A DNA stretch of 64,000 nt, from assembly GCF_014697615.1 (NCBI RefSeq), contig NZ_JACJSD010000028.1, positions 22,993 to 86,992 of the forward strand, read 5' to 3'. The notes beneath the pieces were generated by a model, which had not been told where the DNA came from, ran no database searches, and saw only the letters and a list, made by a program, of their open reading frames with translations. The DNA comes from Nostoc sp. FACHB-280 (GTDB lineage: Bacteria; Cyanobacteriota; Cyanobacteriia; Cyanobacteriales; Nostocaceae). Below are positions 16,998 through 25,486 of the stretch, piece after piece. Within the stretch, counting starts at the first letter, position 1, and every line of letters starts with the position of its first letter. The position numbers and the translations under genes are program-made.

Positions 16998-17576
16998 ATG
17001 GCAAGAGCGAGTAAGCCTGCTGATTCTGTTGAGTTGGCGCGAATCATGCGGAATAAGGATACTGAAGATGGGATAGTAATTAGCTATCTCCAGTCGAAGA
17101 AGCGAGGGCAAACTGAGTTAGTATGTGAGGCGCTGCGGGCGTATTACCTACCGTTTGCGTTATCGGCTGCGGGAGTATCTGGTATGGAATTGCAATTGGC
17201 CCTCCATGATGCGATCGCGCAACTTGAAGCCCAGATAATTAAGATGAAACGGACATTTGGGATGGAGGGATTGCCCCAGGTAGTTCTTGTTAATCCTCAT
17301 AGTGGAATTTTCCCGCAGGGTGTGATTGGCTTACAACCAACAATTGGAACTAATGGTGTGGGAGTAACTCCTGTTTCAGCTAATTTAGTTCCCCCTTCGG
17401 TTTCTTTTTTTGATTCCAATGAGCCAAGTCCTGACTCGCTACCTGTTACGGCAGAATCAGTAGGGTCAAATGTTTTGGAAGAAGATTCTGAAGATGATGG
17501 GTTCTTTAATGATGATGAGGATGACCCGATTGCTAAGGCAGAAATAGAAGTTGATGCAGGATTTCGTCTGGAGTGA
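16998..17576 (+). CDS. ParR-like candidate (plasmid partition adaptor)
   Basis: 192 residues from the ATG at 16998; an upstream in-frame TTG at 16968 is less likely. The N-terminal 60 residues (SVELARIMRNKDTEDGIVIS, then SKKRGQTELVCEALRAYYLP) look like a small helical DNA-binding domain. Residues 65-95 form a helix (LALHDAIAQLEAQIIKMKR). The C-terminus is very acidic (EEDSEDDGFFNDDEDDP). A DNA-binding N-terminus with an acidic tail fits ParR adaptors that bind ParM. The upstream repeats shared with the ParM-like gene support this. Family identity is not certain; no ParM gene is adjacent. Confidence 0.5.
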   Translation: MARASKPADSVELARIMRNKDTEDGIVISYLQSKKRGQTELVCEALRAYYLPFALSAAGVSGMELQLALHDAIAQLEAQIIKMKRTFGMEGLPQVVLVNPHSGIFPQGVIGLQPTIGTNGVGVTPVSANLVPPSVSFFDSNEPSPDSLPVTAESVGSNVLEEDSEDDGFFNDDEDDPIAKAEIEVDAGFRLE

Positions 17577-17884
17577 GGAGATAGTGAAACTTTCAAAATC
17601 TAAGCCTATCTTGTTGTCCCAAGCTTTTCCACAGACTTACCTCTTTAGGTTGTATTCATTCAAGCCAACACTATTCCCAAGCCTCGTAAATTAGCGATGC
17701 TATGTTGTAATGGAAAATTTGAGTAATGAGGTATAAAAATAAAGGAATATCCAAAGATTATGTCAAAAGGCAGTATATAGGAAACTTAGGAAAGTTAGAG
17801 AATAAAATTGCAGTCGTTACAACGTATGGCGTATTTTGTGAAATGAGATTTCCTCAAATACTAGGAAGGGAGAGATATGATTTT
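17577..17884. other. spacer without recognisable gene
   Basis: 308 bases between the ParR-like stop and the convergent UPF0182 gene. AT-rich, with no strong hairpin, RNA gene or conserved motif that I can see. A plus-strand reading frame from 17726 runs antisense into the UPF0182 gene and is not credible. Confidence 0.5.
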
Positions 17885-20635
17885 TTAATTAGTATTACTA
17901 TCCTGATTCAACTTCTGCAAAATATCCTCCAACTCTTGCTGATAACGCCCATACTCAGCCCAATTTCCTTGCCGCAGTGCTTCCTGCGCTTTTTGATAAG
18001 TGGTCAATGCAGATTTAGCCAGATTTGGAACTTCTCCCGTGACAGGACTAGGTATTTGCTTCTGTTCTGGAACGCCACCGAAAATTGCTGCTAGAGATTG
18101 TTCTAAAGTTTCTTCCATCACCACAGCTTTGTCATAAGCAACAATTACCCGCTTTAGTTCAGGTAACTCGCCCTGTTCTGCTCGCAGATATACTGGTTCG
18201 ACGTAGAGTAAAGATTGGTCAATGGGAATCACTAACAAATCTCCGCGAATTACTTTAGAACCTGCTTGGCTCCATAAAGTAAACTGCTGAGAAATTTGCG
18301 GTTCTTGATCAATTCGCGCTTCAATTTGTCGAGGGCCAAAGATGAGTTTTTGTTTGGGGAACTCGTACAACAACAACTTCCCATACTCGTTGCTATTGGA
18401 ACGCGCCGCCATCCAGGCAATCATGTTGTCTTTGTTAGCGGGGGTGAACGGTAAAATCTGGATAAATTCTTCCTTCACTGCTCCTGGTAAGCGCATAATC
18501 ATGTAATAAGGCTGCATGATATGCTCACTGCCTTCATAGGTTTCGATGGGTAAGCGCCACAAGTCTTCCCGGTTGTAGAACAATTCTGGGTCGTTCATGT
18601 GGTAGACAAGATACATTTGCGCCTGGATTTTGAAAAGGTCTTGGGGATAGCGAAAATGCGCTTTCACCTGGGATGGAATTGCGGAGTTGGGTGTAAATAG
18701 GTGAGGAAAAATCTTTTGGTAGGTACGCAGTACGGGGTCAGTTTCATCAACAACAAAAAACTGCATTGTGCCGTCATAAGCATCAACTAATACCTTAACT
18801 GAGTTGCGTAGATAGTTGATATCACGGTGTAAAAACTGTTCAATATTTCCGCCTTGAAGAATTTCGGCGGCGTTTTGAGTGTGTGCTACTGGTTCAGAAT
18901 AGGGATAGCGATCGCTCGTTGTATACGCATCCACAATCCACTGTAATCTACCATTAATTAGCACTAAATAAGGGTCGCTATCCAAATGCAGAAATGGTGC
19001 AACATGACTCACCCTTTCCTGAAGCAAGCGGTAGTAATGGATACGAGATTGTTGATGAAAGTAATTAGAAATTAATATCTGAAGGCTACCCAAGTCATAA
19101 GCATACGCTAACCTGTGCCACATCGTTGGGATGGGTACACCACCTTTACCGTTGTAATTAGTATAAGCATTACCATCACCTAAAGGATAGTCAAACTCTT
19201 GGGTTTTTGTCCCTGTAAAAATATAGTTATCGGTTTCTTCGCCATAATAAATTGCTGGCTGGTTCACCTGAAGATTCACCCCAGAAACAGGGGGAATATC
19301 TTTGATATACAGTTGGGGTAAACCATCCGAGGTGACTTGCTTAACTGGACTCATCACTAAACCGTAGCCGTGGGTATACTTCAAACGTTGGTTAACCCAA
19401 GTTTTCGCCTCTTGGGGTAACTGAGAATAAGCTAGTTCCCTTCCCGACAGCATCACCTGTTGATAATCACCATTCACGGTATAACGGTCTACATCCACGC
19501 TCTGAAATTGGTAATAAAGTCGAATCCCCTGAATTTGGCGGTAGGTACTGAGAAGCGGACGGTAGTCCCATAAGCGAATGTTGCGGATAGTTGGCTGGTT
19601 CAACTGCAAAACTTGACGATTTAATTGGGCTGCGGCTGTATAGTTTTGCCGTTGTACATCGTGCAAATGATAGGCATTTTGGGTGAATTGGATGTTGTTG
19701 GCGATGTAGGGTTTTTCTTTAGTTAATTCGTTGGGTTCAACGATGAATTGTTGCACAAACCAAGGGTAAACTCCGTCAAGCAGAATTAAAGCCACGAAAA
19801 ATAGTACAATCCCCAACATGGGTACAGCATAACTTCTGCGCCTTATTGAGAGAAGCAACAGGACGGCGACTACTAACGCAATGATACTTGTCACCCAGTA
19901 GGCAAATAACCGCGCATGGACATCAGTGTAACCAGCACCATACACAACACCATTAGTTGAGTAAAGTAGGCTGTAACGTTTCAGCCAGAAATCAACAGAT
20001 ACTAATCCGGCGATAGCTGCAAATAGCCAACTTAAATGACTTTTAGCTTTGCCATTGAGGGTATTTCGTTCGTTACGCCGTTGTGGTGTAAAACTGCCTT
20101 TGAGGAAATAAACCAGAATAGTTAATATTAGTCCCCAAACCAAAGCGAATAACAACCAGTTGCGAATAGCTTCGTAAAGCGGTAACTGGAAGACATAAAA
20201 GCCGATGTCCTGTTGAAAGATGGGATCGCTATTACCAAAACTAGTAGGATGCAGATATTTAAGAATAGTTTCCCACATTAGGGTACTAGCACTCGCTGCG
20301 CCAAACCCAATAAACAAAATCAACGCTAAAGCTAGGAAATTGATGAATTTATCGCTATATTCTGCCAATGCGCTGTCTTCAAACAAGCGAAAGTAACGAT
20401 GCCGCGTATGGTGCATGGCAATCTGATAGTTTCTCCAGAGAAACATGGTGTAGAACGCAAAGGTGACAATCCAGATCAGGATTTGCCAAGTCAACCTTTT
20501 CCAAAATACTTCGGAAAAACCAACAGTATCAAACCACCATGCTTCAGTCAGAATATGCACTAGTATTTTGGATAGAGACAAACCAACAATCACAATCAGG
20601 ATGATTATTAAAATGCCTCTGTACTTCAGGTTCAT
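17885..20635 (-). CDS. UPF0182 family large membrane protein
   Basis: 916 residues, the usual size for UPF0182. The N-terminal 300 residues carry seven to eight membrane helices (for example residues 8-28, 48-68, 93-113, 160-180, 210-225, 245-265 and 272-295). The remaining 600 residues form a large, probably extracytoplasmic domain with family phrases such as RNIRLWDYRPLLSTYRQIQG, then YQFQSVDVDRY, and later LILYEFPKQKLIFGP-like text (residues about 740-760). The end is helical (YQKAQEALRQGNWAEYGRYQ). The biochemical function of the family is unknown. It is followed upstream by a DUF305 gene 20 bases away in the same orientation, so the two may be coexpressed. Confidence 0.85.
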   Translation of the reverse strand: MNLKYRGILIIILIVIVGLSLSKILVHILTEAWWFDTVGFSEVFWKRLTWQILIWIVTFAFYTMFLWRNYQIAMHHTRHRYFRLFEDSALAEYSDKFINFLALALILFIGFGAASASTLMWETILKYLHPTSFGNSDPIFQQDIGFYVFQLPLYEAIRNWLLFALVWGLILTILVYFLKGSFTPQRRNERNTLNGKAKSHLSWLFAAIAGLVSVDFWLKRYSLLYSTNGVVYGAGYTDVHARLFAYWVTSIIALVVAVLLLLSIRRRSYAVPMLGIVLFFVALILLDGVYPWFVQQFIVEPNELTKEKPYIANNIQFTQNAYHLHDVQRQNYTAAAQLNRQVLQLNQPTIRNIRLWDYRPLLSTYRQIQGIRLYYQFQSVDVDRYTVNGDYQQVMLSGRELAYSQLPQEAKTWVNQRLKYTHGYGLVMSPVKQVTSDGLPQLYIKDIPPVSGVNLQVNQPAIYYGEETDNYIFTGTKTQEFDYPLGDGNAYTNYNGKGGVPIPTMWHRLAYAYDLGSLQILISNYFHQQSRIHYYRLLQERVSHVAPFLHLDSDPYLVLINGRLQWIVDAYTTSDRYPYSEPVAHTQNAAEILQGGNIEQFLHRDINYLRNSVKVLVDAYDGTMQFFVVDETDPVLRTYQKIFPHLFTPNSAIPSQVKAHFRYPQDLFKIQAQMYLVYHMNDPELFYNREDLWRLPIETYEGSEHIMQPYYMIMRLPGAVKEEFIQILPFTPANKDNMIAWMAARSNSNEYGKLLLYEFPKQKLIFGPRQIEARIDQEPQISQQFTLWSQAGSKVIRGDLLVIPIDQSLLYVEPVYLRAEQGELPELKRVIVAYDKAVVMEETLEQSLAAIFGGVPEQKQIPSPVTGEVPNLAKSALTTYQKAQEALRQGNWAEYGRYQQELEDILQKLNQDSNTN

Positions 20636-20655
20636 AATTTTGTCTTCCTTAGATT

Positions 20656-21303
20656 TTATCTAGGAACAGGCTGATACCAAACCTGATAAAGTTGCCGCAT
20701 TTGTATGATTTCAGCAGTTTGATTTTTAATAATGGACTGAGCTAAATTGCGAACTTCAGGGTGTGTACCATTGTTAATAACCATCCGTGCCATCATGACA
20801 GCCATTTGGTGATGAGGAATCATTTGGCTGATAAATTCCTTATCAAAATCTTGAGCATTTTTCAAGGTTTCTAAATCTACATCCATGCCCCTCATATTAT
20901 GATGCATACACATTCCCATCATTCCCATGCCAGACATTGATGCAACAGGCACTTCTTTGCCATACCATGCCTGATACCAAGTTCGCATTTGTTGAATCTC
21001 ACGGGCTTGGTCTATTGTAATGGCTTGAGCTAGTTTTTTGATTTCAGGATGTTTAGCACGCGCTAAAGCCAGATTAGCCATCTCCACTGCTTGCTGATGG
21101 TGAGGAATCATTATTGTGATAAAATGCTGATCTACCTCACCCATCATCCCTTGTTGGCAAGGAGTAACCTGAGCAGATGGGTGATGAATATTATGTTGTG
21201 AATTTGGGGACTGAGCAGGAGTTTTATTGATTATTAATAATCCTCCAACTGCACTAATGCTCAATAACCCTATAAAATTATAAATCAAATTTTTATTGTT
21301 CAT
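20656..21303 (-). CDS. exported DUF305 protein with two DUF305 units
   Basis: 215 residues. The N-terminus is a signal anchor (residues about 9-27). Two DUF305 units follow. Unit 1 (residues about 57-115) has IMIPHHQQAVEMANLAL and ends in MRTWYQAWYG. Unit 2 (about 148-212) has QMIPHHQMAVMMARMV and ends in MRQLYQVWYQ. A Met/His cluster between them (MSGMGMMGMCMHHNMRGM) suggests copper or other metal binding at the cell envelope. A strong AAGGAGGTGA ribosome site precedes the ATG. The product probably acts in metal handling or redox stress; the exact role in cyanobacteria is unknown. Confidence 0.85.
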   Translation of the reverse strand: MNNKNLIYNFIGLLSISAVGGLLIINKTPAQSPNSQHNIHHPSAQVTPCQQGMMGEVDQHFITIMIPHHQQAVEMANLALARAKHPEIKKLAQAITIDQAREIQQMRTWYQAWYGKEVPVASMSGMGMMGMCMHHNMRGMDVDLETLKNAQDFDKEFISQMIPHHQMAVMMARMVINNGTHPEVRNLAQSIIKNQTAEIIQMRQLYQVWYQPVPR

Positions 21304-21407
21304 AACTTCACCTCCTTGCTGTCTAAAATTGGGAAATTGACTCTTATTTCTCTTGTCCCAGAGTGATTAAACAGAGCTAAAGTAATTACTACAAACGTAC
21401 TTACCAA

Positions 21408-22574
21408 TCAATAGCGAAATACCGCAGCTAATGGGGTATCATCTGGCATCTTTGCCGACTCAACTGCATAGACAATACCGCCATTTAAAATAGTTTGAGT
21501 TGCAGCGAAATCTAATAATTCCTCGTCGTTGGGTTCTGCGTCGGGATGCACCTGAACTGTTTGGGTATCTGAGTCAAAAGTACCCCACTGCTGCTGACCA
21601 AGGGCGACAATTAACTTGTCAACCCGTCCCTGACAAGCAGCCGGAATAGTTTCCGTAATTTGGCTGGAGGCTTTCCCAGTTCCTAGCAGTTCCCTGTATT
21701 GATTGATTGCGTCTTGTTGTGCTTGCAAAAATAATGGTTCTACTATTTCCCAAGCTTGGGCGTGTAATTCTTCTGGTGATAGTAGTTCTGGATTACCTGT
21801 TATTCCAGTATCCACGAGATAAGGATAAGTATTTGCTTCTCGGTAAATCGGCAAAAGATACTCTACCCCAGCCAACACTAAGGGAGCGTGTTCTGCTTTG
21901 AGTAACTCCTGCAACGCTTCATTGACCCGATGGAAGTAGATGCTGAGGTTTTCCTTCTCATCCTCATCACCAGCACCATGACCGTGAAATACCGTGGCTC
22001 CACCAGAAGCGGCGCGTCGTCCACCTGTTGCGCCTGGAGTGCCTGTATGGGAAGGGGTTTGCCGTTCTGGTTCTTCAAACCGTAGTACTTCTTCCAGACT
22101 TGGCAGTAAACCAGTTAAATCAATCTCTTCAATATGATGGTGAGTGCCTTCTAATAGCCGAATCAAATTATGGCTGAGAGCCAGGATATAAAAATGTCCA
22201 TCGCTCTGGAATAAGGGGAATAGAGGTTTAAGGTAAAAATGGTTACTTACAGATACTAGCTCTGCAAAATCTATAGGTAAAGTGTAATATTGGAAAAAAT
22301 CTTGTGAGCGGAAGACTGCTAAACCATTACTTTGATGTTGCCAAAATTCATACTCATCTAGCTGTCTGACTGGTTCGAGTAAGTTTTTAGCATCTTCAGA
22401 ACGCCAACCATGCTCAATCAAGTGTTCTTCAGCTTCTCGAATTAAGTTCTTAAACCGGATTGGGTTTTGTTGCGTGTCCATCCCAGCATGGCAAGTTGGG
22501 AGAAAAATCGATACACAGATTTCTCTGGGTTGTTTTGCTAGTGTTTCGAGTTCTGCAATAGAGAGTAATTTCAT
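21408..22574 (-). CDS. bacterial archaeo-eukaryotic release-factor-like protein (baeRF)
   Basis: 388 residues. The overall pattern matches baeRF proteins: an opening ICVSIFLPTCHAG, a middle region with LPIYREANTYPYLV and a closing ILNGGIVYAVESAKMPDDTPLAAVFRY. These resemble eukaryotic eRF1/Pelota domains 2-3 and are predicted to act on stalled ribosomes. A Gly/Ala/His-rich linker (residues about 170-205, GTPGATGGRRAASGGATVFH) splits the protein in two. A perfect AGGAGGT site precedes the ATG. The neighbours include a ribosome hibernation factor, which agrees with a translation role. No functional data can be read from the sequence. Confidence 0.7.
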   Translation of the reverse strand: MKLLSIAELETLAKQPREICVSIFLPTCHAGMDTQQNPIRFKNLIREAEEHLIEHGWRSEDAKNLLEPVRQLDEYEFWQHQSNGLAVFRSQDFFQYYTLPIDFAELVSVSNHFYLKPLFPLFQSDGHFYILALSHNLIRLLEGTHHHIEEIDLTGLLPSLEEVLRFEEPERQTPSHTGTPGATGGRRAASGGATVFHGHGAGDEDEKENLSIYFHRVNEALQELLKAEHAPLVLAGVEYLLPIYREANTYPYLVDTGITGNPELLSPEELHAQAWEIVEPLFLQAQQDAINQYRELLGTGKASSQITETIPAACQGRVDKLIVALGQQQWGTFDSDTQTVQVHPDAEPNDEELLDFAATQTILNGGIVYAVESAKMPDDTPLAAVFRY

Positions 22575-22591
22575 TCGTTTACCTCCTGTGT

Positions 22592-23139
22592 TTACAGAGA
22601 AGGAGTAGAACTGATAGTGGCGTTTTTCCCAGCCTCCAAGTTAACTTCTAATCCTTCTGTTGTTTGTATAATATTGGTATTAAAATTTGCACAAAGAAAT
22701 TGCATACGCTGACAGATAGCAGTAAATTCTCTACCTTTGGCTAGGTCAACTCGCGTATAACTTAAAAATACAGGTATTAAACGCAACTTATATAAACCGC
22801 GATCGCTCACTTCTACCAGAAACACAAAAGACCAATCGTTACGCAACACAGGATCAACTGCATAATCATCCAGAAAATCCCCTGTGTCATAAAGAATTAA
22901 CCCCTGTTTATACTGTTATACACCTTTTCCAAGGTGGGCAGAATGACCGTGAAAGATATCTACACCCCTATCCACAACTGTGCGAGCAAACTGGCAAAAG
23001 TGAAGCGGCGGTGAGATGACCATATTCGGCCCCCAGTGAGCAGAGAAGATAACTTTGCCGATTTTCGGGGAATCTCTTCGTTAACACCCCGACCTAGCAT
23101 GACATCGCCAATAAATGCTAAAGTGACAGAGTTTGCCAT
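22592..23139 (-). pseudogene. CapA-family (poly-gamma-glutamate type) pseudogene
   Basis: The N-terminal part reads MANSVTLAFIGDVMLGRGVNE, the start of a CapA metallophosphatase-like protein. The frame then jumps: a second frame gives KIGKVIFSAHWGPNMV and HGHSAHLGKGV, the middle motifs of the family, and runs into an in-frame TAA near 22918. The tail (YKQGLILYDTGDFLDDYAVD onward) is readable to 22592. About 100 residues between the first and second parts are missing. The gene therefore carries a deletion with frameshift plus a nonsense codon and is not functional. Confidence 0.75.
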
Positions 23140-23196
23140 AGGCGGAAGTGGTTGATATTCTCTGGACTATTCAAAAAGTGGTTTGAATCAACAGCC

Positions 23197-23763
23197 TCAA
23201 CCTTGTAGATGATGCTTACCAATCAATCTAACAGTACTAGCTTGGAGTCCTTTATCACCTTCTTCCTCTGCAAAACGAACTTCGTCTCCCACCTGCAACT
23301 GCTCAAAATCACCATTGAATAGACTGTTGCGGTGAAAATAAACTTCGCTACCATCAGGTGTTTCAATAAAACCGTAGTCTTCATCAGAGAACAACGACGT
23401 AATTCGTCCATGAGGCTGTTCTTCATGAGTCTTGGTTTCCTGACGCAGCATACTGGTGTGGTCTTGCAGCTTACGCTTGGCTGCATCAAAAGCATCACGA
23501 ATTGCTACATAAATATCCTCGTGGGATTGATGTTCAGGTGGGTCACGGTTGACAACGATTTCCCCTGTTGGCACAGTGATGTCAATTCGCACCTGATAAA
23601 GTTTACCGTTACGTTGATGTCGATGTGGGGCATCAACTGTGACTCGACATCTGGTAATCCGGTTATAAAAATGCTCTAGTTTATCAGCTAAGGAGCGAAT
23701 TTTTGCTTCTACCGCTTCTGATGGTGGAATGTTGTGAAAGGTGATTTGTAGTGGGATGATCAT
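23197..23763 (-). CDS. HPF/RaiA-type ribosome hibernation protein fused to a cold-shock domain
   Basis: 188 residues. Residues 1-100 resemble the HPF/RaiA ribosome-associated domain (ITFHNIPPSEAVEAKIRSLA, then YNRITRCRVTVDAPHRHQ and VRIDITVPTGEIVVNRDP). Residues about 118-183 are a cold-shock domain with the RNP-like motifs GRITSLFSDEDYGFIET and VYFHRNSLF. HPF domains dimerise or silence 70S ribosomes under stress, and CSDs bind RNA. The fusion differs from the usual long HPF, whose C-terminal domain is a dimerisation domain. An AGGAGAAAAC site directly precedes the ATG. It lies beside the baeRF gene. Confidence 0.85.
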   Translation of the reverse strand: MIIPLQITFHNIPPSEAVEAKIRSLADKLEHFYNRITRCRVTVDAPHRHQRNGKLYQVRIDITVPTGEIVVNRDPPEHQSHEDIYVAIRDAFDAAKRKLQDHTSMLRQETKTHEEQPHGRITSLFSDEDYGFIETPDGSEVYFHRNSLFNGDFEQLQVGDEVRFAEEEGDKGLQASTVRLIGKHHLQG

Positions 23764-23826
23764 GTTTTCTCCTATTTCTCAAGTGTCTCTTGCCTGGATT
23801 GACCGATTGCTCAAGCAAGGTGCTAA

Positions 23827-23991
23827 TTAAGATGCGTTTTCCCAATCACATAACAACTCATACTCTTGTTTCACTGGGAGTTGACGGAGGGGAACTTGAG
23901 GAGTACCAATATCTGTTGAATGTTGAGATAACTGTTTTTTCTTAATTACCTTTTTTACCTGCAATTTTGGTTGAGTGGCTGTAATGGTCAT
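23827..23991 (-). CDS. small basic protein, 54 aa
   Basis: The start at 23991 is chosen because GGGAGGTGAG lies just upstream; an earlier frame start at 24009 would swallow this ribosome site. The product (MTITATQPKLQVKKVIKKKQ and onward) is basic at the N-terminus and ends with QEYELLCDWENAS. Family not recognised. The strong ribosome site and its place upstream of the HPF-CSD gene support a real gene. Confidence 0.5.
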   Translation of the reverse strand: MTITATQPKLQVKKVIKKKQLSQHSTDIGTPQVPLRQLPVKQEYELLCDWENAS

Positions 23992-24181
23992 TCTACTCAC
24001 CTCCCACACTAAATTAGGAAAGAAAAATCGTTATATCTGCGACATATATAGCAGCAATTACAACTCATTAATCAATGTATATGAAAATTTTGAACTTGAA
24101 TTATTAACTTTGACCTTCAATTTCTATTATTTCTCTAAAAGTCAATGCCAACGAAGAAACGATAATAAAGTATATACAATT

Positions 24182-24853
24182 TTAAGAACTGACTGCAAAT
24201 TGCTGTGTCAAAAGTTCATGGATTGCAGCATCAATAATTTGAGCAAAATTCTCATACCAGAGAGAGATTGTATACAAAGTTTCTGGTGTTAGTAAACATA
24301 TAAGTTTATCTACCTCACGGCTTAATTCTTGACAAGTTTTGGCTAATCCTACCGGAACTGCAACAATAATTTTCTGAGGCTTTTGTTCTCTTACAATAGC
24401 AATAGCAGCACGCATGGTTGAGCCAGTGGCGATACCATCATCTACAAGAATGATAGTGCGATTGCTAATTTCTGCTGGCGAAAGATGACCCCGATAAGCT
24501 CTGTCGCGTCGCTCTAATTCTCGTTGTTCTCTAGCTGCAACATCATCAATTGTTTTCCCAGAAATCCCCAACCAACTAACAACATCATAATTAAGGCAAC
24601 GTACACCACCAGAGGCAATGCTACCCATTGCTAATTCTTTATGTCCTGGTACAGTCAGTTTACTCACCAAACAAATATCCCACGATACATTTAAAGCTGT
24701 GGCTACTTCAAAAGCAACAGGTACACCACCGCGCACGAGTCCTAACACTAATACATCTGGATTATGGGCATAATCTGTCAGTTTGTTAGCTAATTGTTGC
24801 CCTGCTTCAGCGCGATTTCGGAATCTTGTTTTGATTTGACTCATAGTAGCCAT
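24182..24853 (-). CDS. phosphoribosyltransferase family protein
   Basis: 223 residues. The PRPP-binding loop is clear: IILVDDGIATGSTMRAA (residues about 132-148). An early flexible hood carries VLVLGLVRGGVPVAFEVA. These type-I phosphoribosyltransferases use PRPP; the base or other acceptor of this subgroup is unknown. A second start codon (MSQIKTRF, three codons in) is possible. A close paralogue lies at 40329-40991, next to a PRPP synthetase gene, which would supply the substrate. Confidence 0.8.
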   Translation of the reverse strand: MATMSQIKTRFRNRAEAGQQLANKLTDYAHNPDVLVLGLVRGGVPVAFEVATALNVSWDICLVSKLTVPGHKELAMGSIASGGVRCLNYDVVSWLGISGKTIDDVAAREQRELERRDRAYRGHLSPAEISNRTIILVDDGIATGSTMRAAIAIVREQKPQKIIVAVPVGLAKTCQELSREVDKLICLLTPETLYTISLWYENFAQIIDAAIHELLTQQFAVSS

Positions 24854-25040
24854 AACTGACCGCCGCTTACAAGATATCTTTTAGGTTAGGTAACAAATTT
24901 GAGAAAGTTGTGAGGAAAGTAAAACTACCTCACAAGTTCTTCAACTTTTTCTTTTAGCATTAAATTAAAGCCAAAAAATTGAGCCACTTTGCACTTAGAA
25001 ATTTAAACACTTCTAACTTAGAAAAACTGGTGAATTTACT

Positions 25041-25472
25041 ATGCAAAACTTATCTAATCAACCAGTGAAAAGCGCACATGAACTCAAAAGAAAGTATGCA
25101 GCAGGAGAAAGAGATTTTCGTGCAGCTGAGTTATCTAAAGCTGACTTACAAGAAACTTATTTAGAAGGAGTAGACCTGAGTGGAGCTAACTTGGATGCAG
25201 CCAAACTTAGTAAAGCAGACTTGAGTGGTGCTAATCTCAGTGGAGTTTATTTAAGAAAGGCAAATTTGAGAGGAGCTAACCTCAGTGGTGCAGATTTGTT
25301 TAAAGATAAATTGGTGGGAGCAGATTTGAGTGAAGCTGACCTCCGAGGTGCAGATTTGAGAGGAGCTAACTTGAACGGGGCTAACTTAAATGCAGCCAAA
25401 TATGATAGCTACACAGTTTTTCCAGAGGATTTTGACCCTGTAAGCACCAAAATGATGCAGTTGGAAGAATAA
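25041..25472 (+). CDS. pentapeptide-repeat protein, 143 aa
   Basis: After a 35-residue head (KSAHELKRKYAAGERDFRAA) the protein runs through about 17 A(D/N)LXX repeats (residues 30-125: LSKADLQETYLEGVDLSGAN and so on). This predicts a right-handed quadrilateral beta-helix. The head is almost the same as that of the paralogue at 43190-43759 (LLNRYAAGERNFYGI). Function unknown; some family members mimic DNA. It lies 14 bases before the amidohydrolase gene. Confidence 0.85.
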   Translation: MQNLSNQPVKSAHELKRKYAAGERDFRAAELSKADLQETYLEGVDLSGANLDAAKLSKADLSGANLSGVYLRKANLRGANLSGADLFKDKLVGADLSEADLRGADLRGANLNGANLNAAKYDSYTVFPEDFDPVSTKMMQLEE

Positions 25473-25486
25473 CAAGGAGATATGTT

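Noticed and set aside
17726..18094. Plus-strand frame of 122 codons
   Set aside because: Runs antisense into the 3' end of the UPF0182 gene, has no ribosome site and hydrophobic text typical of a shadow frame.
25120..25400. Tandem DNA repeat resembling a CRISPR or satellite
   Set aside because: The 15-base periodicity is the coding of pentapeptide repeats; there are no fixed repeats with unique spacers. No CRISPR array was seen anywhere.
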